NCBI GenBank assembly: GCA_029717555.1 | Contig: JAMDHS010000052.1 | Coordinates: 1-64,000 of the forward strand | Direction of reading: 5' to 3' | From: Peribolospora baueri | Taxonomy: Eukaryota > Basidiomycota > Peribolosporomycetes > Peribolosporales > Peribolosporaceae | Length of the DNA: 64,000 nucleotides | In this document: piece after piece, positions 54,542 to 64,000 of the stretch | Layout of the letters: each line of letters begins with the position of its first letter | How positions within the stretch are numbered: position 1 is the first letter of the stretch | Translations under genes and position numbers: made by a program | The notes under the pieces: model-generated | Told to the model about the DNA's origin: nothing | The model's database searches: none | What the model saw: the letters and a program-made list of their open reading frames with translations, nothing else

Positions 54542-56337
54542 ATGTCCGACCCCGTCCCCCTAACGAGCGGAGCACTCCTCGACTCCGACCCCGCGCGCCC
54601 CGCCGCTAGCGCAACGGTCGCTTTTCGGGACATTATACCCCCTCCTGGGCATCCGAAGATTGCCAACATCGAATCACACAACGCACGCACCTGGTGTGAT
54701 ACCCGAGCCGCCGAAATTCCCCCGGTAGCATGGCTCGTGCGACAGCTCAAGAAAGAAAGAATTCTCGGTGAGCCTGGTATGCCGTTCAAGGGCTTCACCG
54801 CGAATGGCGAGGTGGAGGAAGGCGTATACTCCTATGGAGACAATGAGGGCGCCCCCGTGGACAAGGCCGCCGCGGCGGCAGAGGAGCTGCTCAGGGCCCT
54901 GGATAACGAACAGAAGAAGGCAGTGCAGAAGGGCCCGGTGGAGTTGGACGACGAGTTTCGGATCTGGAGCAACCCAGAACTGTATGTAAACCCCGGTGCG
55001 TTTGTCTCTATGCCGTGGACGAAAGGAGACCGGGCCATCTACCCTGCTCACTGGTTGGCATGGCACTTTGCTGCTGCTTCAAACTTCATTTCTATTTTCC
55101 CCCCCTTTCGCTCTGCCCTGCCAATCGCTATTAGGAGGCCTTCGTCTCGATGAGACCACACACGAGGTCCAAAAGCTCGTGCACACGCTCCTACGCGCTT
55201 CTCTTTCACCAGCGGGCTACCACAAAGCCCTCGGCTGCACCCTGACGAACGAGTTTCTCGGCCATCTTGTCAATGGTCCCGCCGTGCTCAACCGGCACTC
55301 CTACAATTTTCGGCTCTTTGGTTCGCCGTCTCTGGATCAACCTTGGGGGTACAGTTTCTTTGGGCATCATTTGTGCTTGGCAGTCGTGTTCGTTGGCAAA
55401 AGGATGGTCATCGGCCCAACATTCATGGGCGCGGAGCCAGACCGAATCGATGGAGGAGAGCACGAAGGACTGAGACTGTTCGAAGAGGAGGAGTTTGGAG
55501 GTCTCAGCTTCATGCAGGCCCTGCCAGAAGAGATGCAAAAGCAAGCGCAGTTGTTCGAGGATATTGAAGGTACAAGTCTGCCGAAAGGCAGGTGGAACCC
55601 ATATGACGAGCGACATGTGGGAGGCGCGTTCCAGGACAACCGAGTCGTTCCATATGGTATGTGCGCCTCAATGTCGTCCTCTCGCAGAACTTGCCTGCGC
55701 GCCTTTGTCTCATGCCGGTGTTTTGTTGTGCGCTCTCTTCGGTACACCTTATGTAGAAGGTCTGCCATGTCGCCTTCTGCCCCCTCTCCTCCGACCCAAG
55801 CTTCTCTCTCTTATCTCCTCATTTCTCGCCTTTTATCCGTCTGGACCACTGAGGGCTCGCATGGCCCAGATCGAGGGTCATCTGGATAGGACGTACTTTG
55901 CGTGGATGGGTGAATTTGGCGACGACGACCCGTACTACTTTAGGATACATTCGCCGGCCGTTTTTGTCGAGGTCAGTCACCTCTCACCCTACCGAGATAC
56001 CGGAAAACAAAGTAAAATGGGATGCTCATGCCTCTGACCGTCGGTACATTCCCTCTCCTCATCAGTTCGACTTCCACTGTGGCAGTGAGTGGAGGTCTCC
56101 TTTTCACGAAATCGTGCCAAGCTTGTTCAACCTGAGTTCATCTATATTGATGCACATGCATGCCCTTCTTCGCCGATACGTGTCTCAGTTTTCCTCACCA
56201 ACACTTCGCCAGCCAAGTGTCACATTCATACCATCACGCGTCTGCCCAATGGAGGCGACTATGGCAAGGCATTGATCGCACAGGAGAAACGTGCGAAGTC
56301 GGAGAGAGATGGTCAGGGTGATGATCACCCAGAATGA
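54542..56337 (+). CDS. DUF3500 family protein, 452 aa
   Basis: Five exons: 54542-54995, 55135-55656, 55757-55971, 56066-56084 (19 nt) and 56189-56337. Together they give 1359 nt, a whole number of codons, with GT-AG sites throughout. The product starts MSDPVPLTSGALLDSDPARP and carries LVRQLKKERILGEPGMPFKG, EFRIWSNPELYVNP spliced to GGLRLDETTHEVQKLVHTLL, ASLSPAGYHKALGCTLTNEF, FRLFGSPSLDQPWGYSFFGH, HLCLAVVFVGKRMVIGPTFM, RMAQIEGHLDRTYFAWMGEF, DDPYYFRIHSPAVFVEFDFH, and CHIHTITRLPNGGDYGKALI near the end. These are the marks of DUF3500 (PF12006), a family of unknown function found in fungi and bacteria, with conserved W-G, GHH and H-IH-I...N--DYG positions. No signal peptide. Complete and apparently functional. 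Confidence 0.88.
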
Positions 56338-56679
56338 GCTGTTGTGGACGCCGTCCGTTTAGAGGCCATCGGTAGCCTGTACATGGAGATGAACCTTCTA
56401 CTGTGCCCACCGGCCGGAAGCTGTAGATCCCGTTACTGCGACGCGGATCGGGTTACCCTCCTAAATCCACGACGACCCTCCGGCCACCTGTCAGGGTTTC
56501 CTGGCATATGGGGCACTAATCACCCACACCAATATTATCCTCGGCAAGCCGAGGTTGGAGCTATTCAGTCCAAGTATTGACTGGCGCCAACACCGCATCC
56601 GAGTACCCCTGCTGAGGCGATACCCCAACCGATTTCCGTTACCTTGAACGGCTCTGATTCCATCAGTTAGACGGTGTGG

Positions 56680-58900
56680 TGATGATGTATACTTCGTCGT
56701 GGTTGTCTTCACAGGAGCCAATGGACCAAGTGTTGGTCTAGTTGCAAAGATCTTCCTCACGAGACAGGTCACATGATATATTCTCTAACTCTCCTCCCTC
56801 AACACGATGTCCATCTTGACCGTCTAACATCGGTTTGCTTAGATGGTTGTGACGACAACAGGTCCGTGGTCTTCGACCCTGAATTTGCGGCGTGCTCGGA
56901 AGAGAATTTCCTTTGTCGGGATTTTGGTGAGGACGTCAGCCGTGTTGTTACCCGTTCTGATCTCGCGGAGTCGAATGTGCCGTTTCTTCACCGCCCCTCG
57001 GATGTGGTGATCTTTGATATCGACGTGCTTGAACTTTTGGTGATTCTGCGGATCTTCCGCGGCTCGGATTGCAGCTTGGTTGTTGGACCTGATGATAGGT
57101 CGTGTATCCGATCCCAATTCACGAAGGAGGGATTTGAGGTAGGCTGCCTCCTTAGCGGCTTCGGAAGCAGCGACGTACTCGGCTTCAGCTGTCGACTTTT
57201 GGGTTTGACTGCGCCAGCTGATGAGGTCTCCGAGGCGACAGAAGCAGTATCCGGTCTTGCGGAGCATGTACAGCCGATAGGACTTTCGGGATTCATCATA
57301 GCCCAGGAAGACGCCGGGATGCTGCGGTCGGAGAGTTTGCCGACGGGGTTCTTGGCGAGAGCGTAAGCGACGCATCCGAAGCGACGGAGACCGGAGAGGA
57401 TGGGTTTCTTCTTGTACCATCGGGTATAGGGGAGCTTATTTCCGAGCTTCCGGGCAGGAAGATGGTTAATGAGGTATGCCGCGGTAGTGACGGCCTCCTT
57501 CCAATATTGGTCCCCAAGCTCAGCATCCTTGAGAAGCGCACGAGTTGTGGTCATGAGCGTCCTGTTTTCCTCTCAGCAACGCAGTTCTGTTTACTCGTAT
57601 CAACGGCCGTGATCTGCCATTATATCCCCTTCGGGTCCGTCCAGGCCTTAGTTTCCGTCTTGAGGAACTCTTTGCCGTTGTGCATCGGATCGTTCCGATG
57701 CGGTTACCCGTGTGTGCCTCGGCGGTAGCGGCCCACTTGCAGAGTTGAGCGGAGGCAGAGCTTTTGTTCTCGAGTGGGATCGCCCATACGAAGCGAGAGG
57801 CGTCGTCCACGACAGTGAGGACATATTCGTTGGGGTTGTGGAGCATCCCCCGGACCGGCCCTATGAGGTCGACGTGGATGAGTTGGAGGCAGCGTGCAGC
57901 ACGCGGGGTGATGCTGTGAGGAAAGCTAGCCTTGGAGTGTTTGGACCGAGTGCAGACCTCGCAGAAATGTGTGCGAGATGTGCGGAGGGACGCGACGCCC
58001 AAAGAGGGGAGAAGACGAATTCGTTCATTACTAGCATGACCCAAGCGGGCGTGCCAGATGGATGGTACAGTAGGAGGGGGACAAGGGGAGGTCTTAGCCC
58101 GTAGAGCCTGGAAGACTCGCCAGCAAGAGTTGTGCATGGCGAGGTGGACAGTGGGACAACCGGGGCGGGCAATGCGGGCGTATCAGTTGTCCATGGAGGT
58201 CTTGAATCCAGACTTGACCAACCGGGCGACGGAGATTAGGTTTTCATCTAGGGCTGGGACGTAGAGGCATTCCGGAAGGGTGATGGTATGTGTGAGCCCT
58301 TTTGCATCGACGAACTTGATGATGACTTCGCCGATCCCTTCGATTGCCACGATAACGCCATCCGCCAACTCGACTTCGCCCCGAGTGATCCTTAGATGGT
58401 GGAAGGAGTCGCGGTCATAGCACATATGTGTTGTGCTTCCCGAGTCCAGGTTCCAACTCTTCATCTTCGTCCCCAAGAGTCTGGTTCGCAGTGCCTTCTC
58501 CCTCCTAAACGTCATCGTACTCACGTCCTCTGCCGTCCAGGCGTCGCTCTCTCCATAGTCCACTGATCCGACCTCAGAGCCGCTGCCCTCGGTAGACACC
58601 TTCCAAGCCTTGGGGACGGACTTGCTCTTCGTGTCCTTCTTCAAGCTCTTCCTAGGGGGGGGCTTGCGGGAGTTCCCACCCCCTTCTCGACGTCGTCCCT
58701 CCAGACTCTCGGATCGAAGTTGGGAGGTCGCAATCCCTGATCCAGTGGTCCGGGCTCTTGCAAAAGTTGCAGGTGCCCGAGGGTGGCTTCCTCCTTCCAC
58801 CCTGGCCACGTCCTCTTTGGTGTGGGGTGTCATCGGTGGACGTGTGCCTCGCCCTGGATCGGCGGGACTCGATTGGGTTACGGCGTCGCATTACGGACTA
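56680..58900 (-). mobile_element. Ty1/copia retrotransposon fossil
   Basis: Minus-strand fossil. Parts visible from its 5' side: a gag zinc knuckle (CNFCKSPDHWIRDC), the protease motif LDSGSTTHM, the integrase zinc region (ARLGHASNERIRLL with FCEVCTRSK) and start of the integrase core (HVDLIGPV), and the RNase H end (TAEAEYVAASEAAKEAAYLK, KHVDIKDHHIR). LTR-like sequence lies at its lower end (about 56731-56803). It is broken, with several breaks, and is not a whole element. Moderately old, since coding motifs are still easily read. Confidence 0.85.
56731..56803. repeat. LTR-like repeat, lower copy
   Basis: Shares TGTTGGTCTAGTT, CAAA(G/A), ATCTTCCTCACG and CAGGTCAC(A/G)TGA in the same order with 60068-60146. 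It lies at the 3' side of the copia fossil on its own strand and ends near a purine-rich (minus strand) stretch, fitting a terminal repeat remnant. Confidence 0.6.
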
Positions 58901-59057
58901 GGAGCAACGGGACACCCTCTTCACAGCATGTTCCGAGGACGCAAGACTCGACGCTGCCGTCGCCGCGATGGAGACAAGCGGCAATCCGGACTACAAGACG
59001 TACTACGGGGCTACGCTCTTTCTCACCTCTCGGGACTCGATTGGGTTACGGCGTCGC
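58863..59057. repeat. 27-bp direct repeats
   Basis: CGGGACTCGATTGGGTTACG plus GCGTCGC occurs exactly at 58863-58889 and 59031-59057. The second copy forms one arm edge and the loop of the short inverted repeat at 59011-59085. Confidence 0.85.
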
Positions 59058-59085
59058 GAGTCCCGAGAGGTGAGAAAGAGCGTAG
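59011..59085. repeat. Short perfect inverted repeat, 29-bp arms
   Basis: Arms 59011-59039 and 59057-59085 (CTACGCTCTTTCTCACCTCT... and its complement) are perfect, with a 17-bp loop ATTGGGTTACGGCGTCG. It abuts the outer edge of the large palindrome that follows. Confidence 0.9.
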
Positions 59086-59806
59086 ACACCCCCCTCTTTC
59101 CATGAAATCTACAAGGAGCCCCTACTGTGGCGTGATGCTCGACACAAGCACCGCTGCGAAACATGTCTGCAAAAAGCAATGGGTTTAGTGATATGCAAGC
59201 GCCAAGAAGAAAAGGCAGGACCCTAAAAAGTCCTCCACTTGAACGCGCAAAGTTCGTATACCGGCATTCGTCCCCCTTGTTTATTGACACCCTAGTCAAA
59301 AACAATGAGGTACACAACATTGCCGGTAAACCTCTGTCACTCCAGGTCAAACGGACCCTAGCTTTCAATATGAAGTTTATTCCGAAACCTAGAATGTCAG
59401 ACACCGAATGGACTACCTCTATTGATTTTTTTTTTTCGTTCGAAGTTTTTCGTTCGAAGTCCTCAATAGAAGTAGTCCATTCGGTGTCTGACATTCTAAG
59501 TTTCGGAATAAACTTCATATTGAAAGCTAGGGTCCGTTTGACCTGGAGTGACAGAGGTTTACCGGCAATGTTGTGTACCTCATTGTTTTTGACTAGGGTG
59601 TCAATAAACAAGGGGGACGAATGCCGGTATACGAACTTTGCGCGTTCAAGTGGAGGACTTTTTAGGGTCCTGCCTTTTCTTCTTGGCGCTTGCATATCAC
59701 TAAACCCATTGCTTTTTGCAGACATGTTTCGCAGCGGTGCTTGTGTCGAGCATCACGCCACAGTATGGGCTCCTTGTAGATTTAAAGGAAAGAGGGGGTG
59801 TCTCTA
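59082..59806. repeat. Large near-perfect inverted repeat (foldback/MITE-like)
   Basis: Arms 59082-59425 and 59463-59806, about 344 bp each, differing at only a few bases. The 37-bp spacer is T-rich and holds CGTTCGAAGTTTTT and CGTTCGAAGTCC in direct repeat. Outer ends read TAGACACCCCC and GGGGGTGTCTCTA, so a TA or near-TA junction is possible. Both strands contain the same long open frame (MSAKSNGFSDMQAPRRKGRT onward), which is a by-product of the symmetry and shows no known motif. The high arm identity points to recent origin or gene conversion. The family cannot be named from ends alone. Confidence 0.88.
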
Positions 59807-60067
59807 ACTGGGATACAGCTAGGCTGTTCACCAGTCTTCCTCCCCTAGGGGGTCGACTGCGAGACGCTTATTATGGCGTTGGATGGCGGTGGAGGGGGGG
59901 TGGCGGTGGTGGTGGTCATTGGGCGCCGAAGGGGTGGGAGAGAGCCGGAGGTCGGCTTTTATCGAGGGTTAGGGTTTTTGTTGTCAACTGGGGGTGGCCA
60001 TGAAGTTGCTGTGGACAAAAAACGAAGCCCCACGAGAAGAAAGAGCAAGCTGCGACAGAAAGCTCGT
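59807..60067. other. G-rich spacer, no gene
   Basis: Short stretch with a long G-rich tract (about 59886-59925, GGTGG repeats) between the palindrome and the upper LTR-like repeat. It may be internal or flanking retroelement DNA. Confidence 0.4.
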
Positions 60068-60146
60068 GTTGGTCTAGTTACAAAAAAATCTTCCTCACGT
60101 GTCAGGTCACGTGAAAATCTATATTTTTTAACTCCATCCCCATATT
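60068..60146. repeat. LTR-like repeat, upper copy
   Basis: Matches 56731-56803 in order and orientation. It brackets the copia fossil and the palindrome together, as the other terminal repeat of the same element would. Confidence 0.6.
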
Positions 60147-60154
60147 AGAACCCG

Positions 60155-60740
60155 TCACCGCCCTTTTGAACCGCCGCACTGATCCGACGACGTATGGTCC
60201 TCATCCGCACTCCACCTACGAGCTGGCCTCTTACGTGGAAGAGGACAATTTTGCTCCGACTTTGCCGCCATCGCTTGTCTCGTGAGAGGTTGCGTTGGGT
60301 GTGAAACTAATAGAGTGTGTGGTGGTCGGTGTAGACGTCGAATTTGGGAGCGCCTTAGGAAAACGCGCCAGGTGCGGAGGGCGTGTACTACTGCGAGTAA
60401 CTCTTGCTTATGCGTTGGGCAGCGAGTTTCCGCGGGTGTGAGCTTGCGAGACTCGAAGGCGAGCGGGTGCCATTTGTTGTCTTCGAAGCGTTGCTCAATC
60501 ACAGCACCGATGGCGTGAGGTTGAGGCGTCTGTAGTGATGCGAATGGGAATATCCGGCCGGTAAAAACAGAGAACAGGTGCCGAAGTGAACGCCTTCTTG
60601 AGGTCCTCGAAGGAACAGTCACAGAGGGGGTCCCAGGCGAAAGGGAGGCTTTTGTGTAGGAGAGCAGAGATCACGTCGTTCGTCAGCCGCCATGTCTTGT
60701 GGACTTGCCTGGCCAATATGTGCATGAGTGCCGTTGGCAT
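60155..60740 (-). mobile_element. Ty3/gypsy retrotransposon fossil, reverse transcriptase-RNase H part
   Basis: Minus-strand fragment with CSFEDLKKAFTSAPVLCFYR and PDIPIRITTDAS at the end of the reverse transcriptase, then HAIGAVIEQRFEDNKWHPLA, FESRKLTPAETRCPTHKQEL and LLAVVHALRTWRVFL of RNase H. This is the Ty3/gypsy order. It is a partial, broken copy with a few breaks; no LTR of its own was recognised. It lies immediately upstream of the copia terminal repeat and 75 bp from the dehydratase gene's stop codon. Confidence 0.85.
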
Positions 60741-60813
60741 AGCACGTCTTTCTACGTTCGTAGTTTACAGCCATCCATAGCCTGAATCAAGCACACCTCA
60801 CGCCGGCCGTGTC

Positions 60814-62870
60814 TTACACCCCTCCGTCCGCCCTGAGCCAGTCAAAGTCCGCTCCCTGGTGAGCCTGCAGCACGGATCTTTTATACTGGCCCCGATAGCC
60901 GCGCTCCGGTTTCCTATTCGATGAGTGCGACGACTGCCAAACCTCGAGTCGTTTGTGAAGCTCCGCCTCATCGACTTCGAGGCGAATCGACCGCTTCTGA
61001 GCATCTACCGCGATCACGTCGCCGTCTCGCACCACCGCCAACGGCCCGCCCACAGCGGCCTCAGGGGAGATGTGAAGGACGACGGCTCCCTCTGCTGTGC
61101 CACTCATGCGACCGTCGCTAATACGGAGCATGTCCTTGACGCCCATCCTTCCCAACTTGCGCGGGATGGGGATAAGCCCCGCTTCCGGCATGCCAGGATG
61201 ACCGACGGGCCCAATGTTCTGCAGGACGAGTACAGAGTCGCCCGTCACCGGCAAGTCTTCGTTGTCTATTCGAGCCGCAAGGTCAGCTGCCGAGGAGAAG
61301 ACGATGGCTGGACCACGGTGCAAGCGCAGGGCCGGGGACGCAGCCGACTGCTTGAAAACGCATCCATGCGGCGCGAGGTTGCCGCGCAGCACCACGACAG
61401 CTCCAGCGGGAAAGAGCGGGTCGGAAAGGGGCCTTACGATCGACTGAGGGAACGACCGAGGGCAACGTTCGAGCTCCTCGCCAAGCGACCGCCCGGTCAC
61501 CGTCATCGCCGAAAGATCCAAGAGCGGTGCCAGCGATCGCAAGAGCGTGGGAACGCCTCCAGCCTTTGCAAAATCCTCCATATACGCCTCTCCGGAGGGT
61601 TTGAGATCAACAAGCAGCGGTGTCTTTTTGGAAATGACGTCCACATCGTCCAAAGTCAAGTCGAGACCTGGTATTCTTCCCGCGATGGCGAGCAAATGCA
61701 CTATCGCATTCGTGGAACCTCCCAGGGCTTGAAGAACCGTGATGGCGTTCTCGAAGTTGGCGCGCTTGAGAATCGTTTGCGGGCCCAAGCGAGTCAAGGC
61801 GAGCTTGACTGCAAGCTTGCCTGTCTCTTCGCCGACACGCAGGCGCGCTGAGGAAACGGCTGACGGAGTCGCTGAACCTAGAGGCATCATCCCCATTGCT
61901 TCGGCGATGCAGGCCATGGTCGATGCGGTGCCTAGCGTACGGGGGGAAATCAGCTTTGTGGTGCTGACAGTAACTTTATCGAACGAGCTTACCCATCACA
62001 CCGCAGGTCTGTGCACAACAGCAACATCGAGACGATTAGCCAAACAGAACGCAGCAACGAGTTCCTCAGCGGCTCTTCAACTTCTCCGCCGATTCACGGC
62101 CACTCCAACCGTCATCTGTACCCACCCCGACGCCAGGCACAAGCTCACTGTTGACCCGCCAAATTTCTTCTACGTCGATCTCTCCCGCGCGGTAGTTCTT
62201 CCAGTATGAGCGACAATCGGTGCAGGCGCCTATCCTCTTTCCCTCGTGCGAACCTGTGAGCATTGGCCCGGTCACGAGTTGAATGGCCGGCATGTCTGCG
62301 GAAACGGCGCCCATGAGCTGAGCGGGCACCGTCTTGTCGCATCCACCGACGAGCACGACGGCGTCCATGGGCTGTGCTCGGATCATCTCCTCTGTGTCGA
62401 TACTCATCAGGTTGCGCAGGAACATGGAAGTCGGATGCGAGAAGCTCTCATGGAGAGAGATGGTGGGAAAAGGAACTGGCAACGCTCCAGACAGCAGGAT
62501 GCCCCGTTCGACGGCCTTGATTAGCGTGGGCACATTGCCGTGACATGGGTTGAAGCTCGAACTCGTGTCGACTATGCCGATGATGGGGCGGTCTAGAGCG
62601 TCGTCGGAGAGTCCCGCTCCTTTGATGAATGCTTTACGGAGGAAGAGCGAGAACTCGTCATCGCCGCTAGAGATCAATAGCCGAGACAGTGAAGGTGATA
62701 TTTCGCAAGTTCGATACTGTCAAGCAACACTCTTCCGCGTCGCGTCGCCAAGTAGCCGATGGGCACAGGGTTCCCGTCTTTACTCACTAAGACGCCAGGT
62801 TCGATCGCAGCCCGTTACTCCGCGATTGCGATGGGTCTGCCTCTTGACTTTCCGTGATAGAAAGCTCCAT
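60814..62870 (-). CDS. IlvD/Edd-family dehydratase (dihydroxy-acid or sugar-acid type), 585 aa
   Basis: Four exons: 62788-62870, 62126-62666, 61993-62008 (16 nt) and 60814-61931. They total 1758 nt in frame, ATG 62868-62870 to stop 60814. Product: MELSITESQEADPSQSRSNG, then YGDDEFSLFLRKAFIKGAGL, DRPIIGIVDTSSSFNPCHGN, FPTISLHESFSHPTSMFLRN, VVLVGGCDKTVPAQLMGAVS, GKRIGACTDCRSYWKNYRAG, PGVG/TCGVM/GTASTMACIA, VLQALGGSTNAIVHLLAIAG, ISDGRMSGTAEGAVVLHISP. Cysteines in NPCHGN, GGCDKT and TCGVMG are the iron-sulfur ligands of the family. It eliminates water from a 2,3-dihydroxy acid. Text close to LRSNLxxYGDxxFSLFLRKAF marks a branch distinct from the classical mitochondrial Ilv3, and no clear presequence is seen, so sugar-acid catabolism is as likely as branched-chain amino acid synthesis. 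Confidence 0.9.
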
Positions 62871-63075
62871 TGTGACTTCAGCTGAGGACGTTCAGAGAGC
62901 CGAAGCGGAAGAGTGACCAGTCGGAGCAAGGAGGCGACGGGATACACCGCAATATGCGGGGAAGTATATAGCAGATCGTCGGACGCCGGCCCGAAGACGC
63001 CGATGCGAGCGGGCGGTTCATAAGAAGATCGGTAAAAGACATTGGATAAATGAAGGCAACCGGATGCTTATCGCG
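62871..63075. promoter_or_regulatory. Presumed dehydratase promoter
   Basis: 205 bp between the dehydratase ATG and the exonuclease V stop, both on the minus strand. No TATA-like box is obvious except GTATATA at 62965-62971, about 100 bp upstream of the ATG. The space is small, so the promoter may reach into the neighbouring gene's 3' end. Confidence 0.3.
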
Positions 63076-64000
63076 CTACAAGGCTCGCGCTGCACCTGTA
63101 AACCATTGCTGTTCCCTCTGCTGCTCCCGGAACCTCCGCCGCTCCCTAAACTGCCGTGTCGCCTCTGCGGCCTTCTCCTCGAGCCACTCGCAGCCATCGC
63201 GCCACTCGCAATTCCTGTTTCCGGGCGCCCGATGCATCGAACAAAATGGAATGATGAGACGACGGGATGAATGAGGAGACGTTGAACTTCCACACGAACG
63301 TACAGACCAGAAGACCTACTGGCATCGGATGGTATCCTCAACGCTAACCCCCCGCAACGGACGTTCTTCCATCCAAAACTGCAGCACATCGACGAGGTGC
63401 GCTTCCAAGGCGTCGTGATCATACACGAAAATGTCGCTACCGATGATGCGAGAGCTCGGGACAAAGGCTGATTCGGAGTCGCTGTCGCTGCCGGGCGGCT
63501 TGAGGTGAACCGAGGCAGATGAGGACGGATCGCTCTCGTTCGTTGGAGTGGGTGGAGATGGAATAGGGATGACTGGGAGCCGTGGTACGGTTGCTTTGGC
63601 CGCAAGGCGTACAGAGCGCCGCCGATCGCTTGGTCCTGGTTGCCCATGCTCCGAAGGCTCGTCTTGTCCGCCCGGGGCTACATCTGGTCGATTCGATGGC
63701 CCAGTGCCTGCCGCACTCGGCTTGCCTTCTTCTACCGCTTTCTGCAACGCTGTCTCGGAAGTTGTCGTCGCCGCTGGCGTCAATACCCCTGAAAGATTGG
63801 CATCGACCATCGCCACGTCCGCGTCTAACTCCATTGAAGCGTCCAACTGGGGTCCGTCCGTCCCGTCCGAAGTGGCAATCGTGGAGGGAGGTCGGAGATG
63901 AATGGTATGATCTTCCACGCCTGGACCAGACTGACCCGAACTGGTCAACAGATGCGCAAGGGCCTCCTTCTTCTGCTCGCCGGTGGACGCTGCATCAACG
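63076..64000 (-). CDS. EXO5: Exonuclease V (EXO5/Dem1-like), C-terminal part, runs off the window
   Basis: Two exons are visible: 63320-64000 (open to the window edge) and 63076-63214, stop TAG 63076-63078, joined through a 105-bp GTAGGT...AAACAG intron. The splice makes EDTIRCQ/NCEWRDGCEW, a C-x2-C-x5-C cluster. Upstream text reads SDIFVYDHDALEAHLVDVLQ, FWMEERPLRGVSV. This end of the protein matches exonuclease V, where PRGV.lE..wKC..C.....C provides three of the four iron-sulfur ligands. Downstream is a basic helix RQFRERRRFREQQREQQW. The upstream 200 residues include a Ser/Pro/acidic disordered insert with RRSVRLAAKATVPRLPVIPI. EXO5 is a single-strand exonuclease for mitochondrial or nuclear DNA. 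The nuclease core lies beyond the edge. Confidence 0.75.

Noticed and set aside
54996-55134. Continuation of the first DUF3500 exon as coding sequence
   Set aside because: The frame is open for a while, but joining 54995 to 55135 gives NPGGLRLDE, fits the family, and keeps the total length in frame.
59003-59807. Two long near-identical open frames on opposite strands
   Set aside because: They are mirror images created by the inverted repeat and carry no known motif; treated as a by-product, not as genes.
1-64000. CRISPR arrays, bacterial operons, riboswitches
   Set aside because: Intron-split eukaryotic genes throughout; the only regular repeats are TPR-coding, microsatellite or transposon-derived.

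Overview
The window is nuclear DNA of a fungus, most likely a GC-rich basidiomycete. The signs are intron-split genes with short GT-AG introns (about 60-140 bp), a 135-bp tandem TPR family typical of basidiomycetes, a PIF/Harbinger gene pair, Ty1/copia and Ty3/gypsy fossils, and a nuclear copy of fungal mitochondrial nad2. A Pucciniomycotina-type yeast or smut relative is a guess. No rRNA, tRNA or CRISPR was recognised; no systematic tRNA search was possible.

Left part (1-18.5 kb): accessory and decaying. It starts with a fragment resembling the DNA ligase IV BRCT region, an unrecognised 296-aa reading frame, and a phosphoesterase (acid phosphatase family) whose first exon is not visible. A segmental duplication follows (copy A, about 3.44-10.05 kb), holding an intact multi-pass membrane protein gene and a broken SART3/Prp24-like gene. 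Next are a decayed RNA-repair gene (phosphatase, P-loop kinase and RNA ligase modules in one transcript direction, at least five frame slips), a nad2 NUMT, a truncated TPR array, a kinase-like gene and an MFS fragment. Copy B of the duplication (about 18.6-27.0 kb) carries the paralogous membrane protein and an apparently intact SART3-like gene.

Middle part (27-56 kb): ordinary housekeeping-like genes. Minus strand: a Ulp2/SENP6-7-type SUMO protease, a mitochondrial NAD-malic enzyme and an MFS transporter. Then come a PIF/Harbinger transposase relic facing an intact-looking Myb/SANT-like gene, a FAM72-like zinc protein with a very long disordered N-terminal half, a 2337-aa PH-domain scaffold-like protein with polyQ and polyproline stretches, and a DUF3500 gene.

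Right part (56.3-64 kb): a fossil nest (copia, a near-perfect inverted repeat of about 344-bp arms, a gypsy fragment), then an IlvD/Edd dehydratase with a 16-nt micro-exon carrying an iron-sulfur cysteine, and the C-terminal part of an exonuclease V gene running off the edge.

Functionally, the window joins RNA and DNA maintenance genes (SART3, RNA ligase relic, EXO5, Lig4 relic, FAM72-like), SUMO deconjugation and central metabolism. No operon-like cluster links them. The clearest unusual content is the direct segmental duplication with one dead and one live SART3, the dead multi-domain RNA-repair gene, the long FAM72-like protein, the paired Harbinger genes, the NUMT and the large palindrome.
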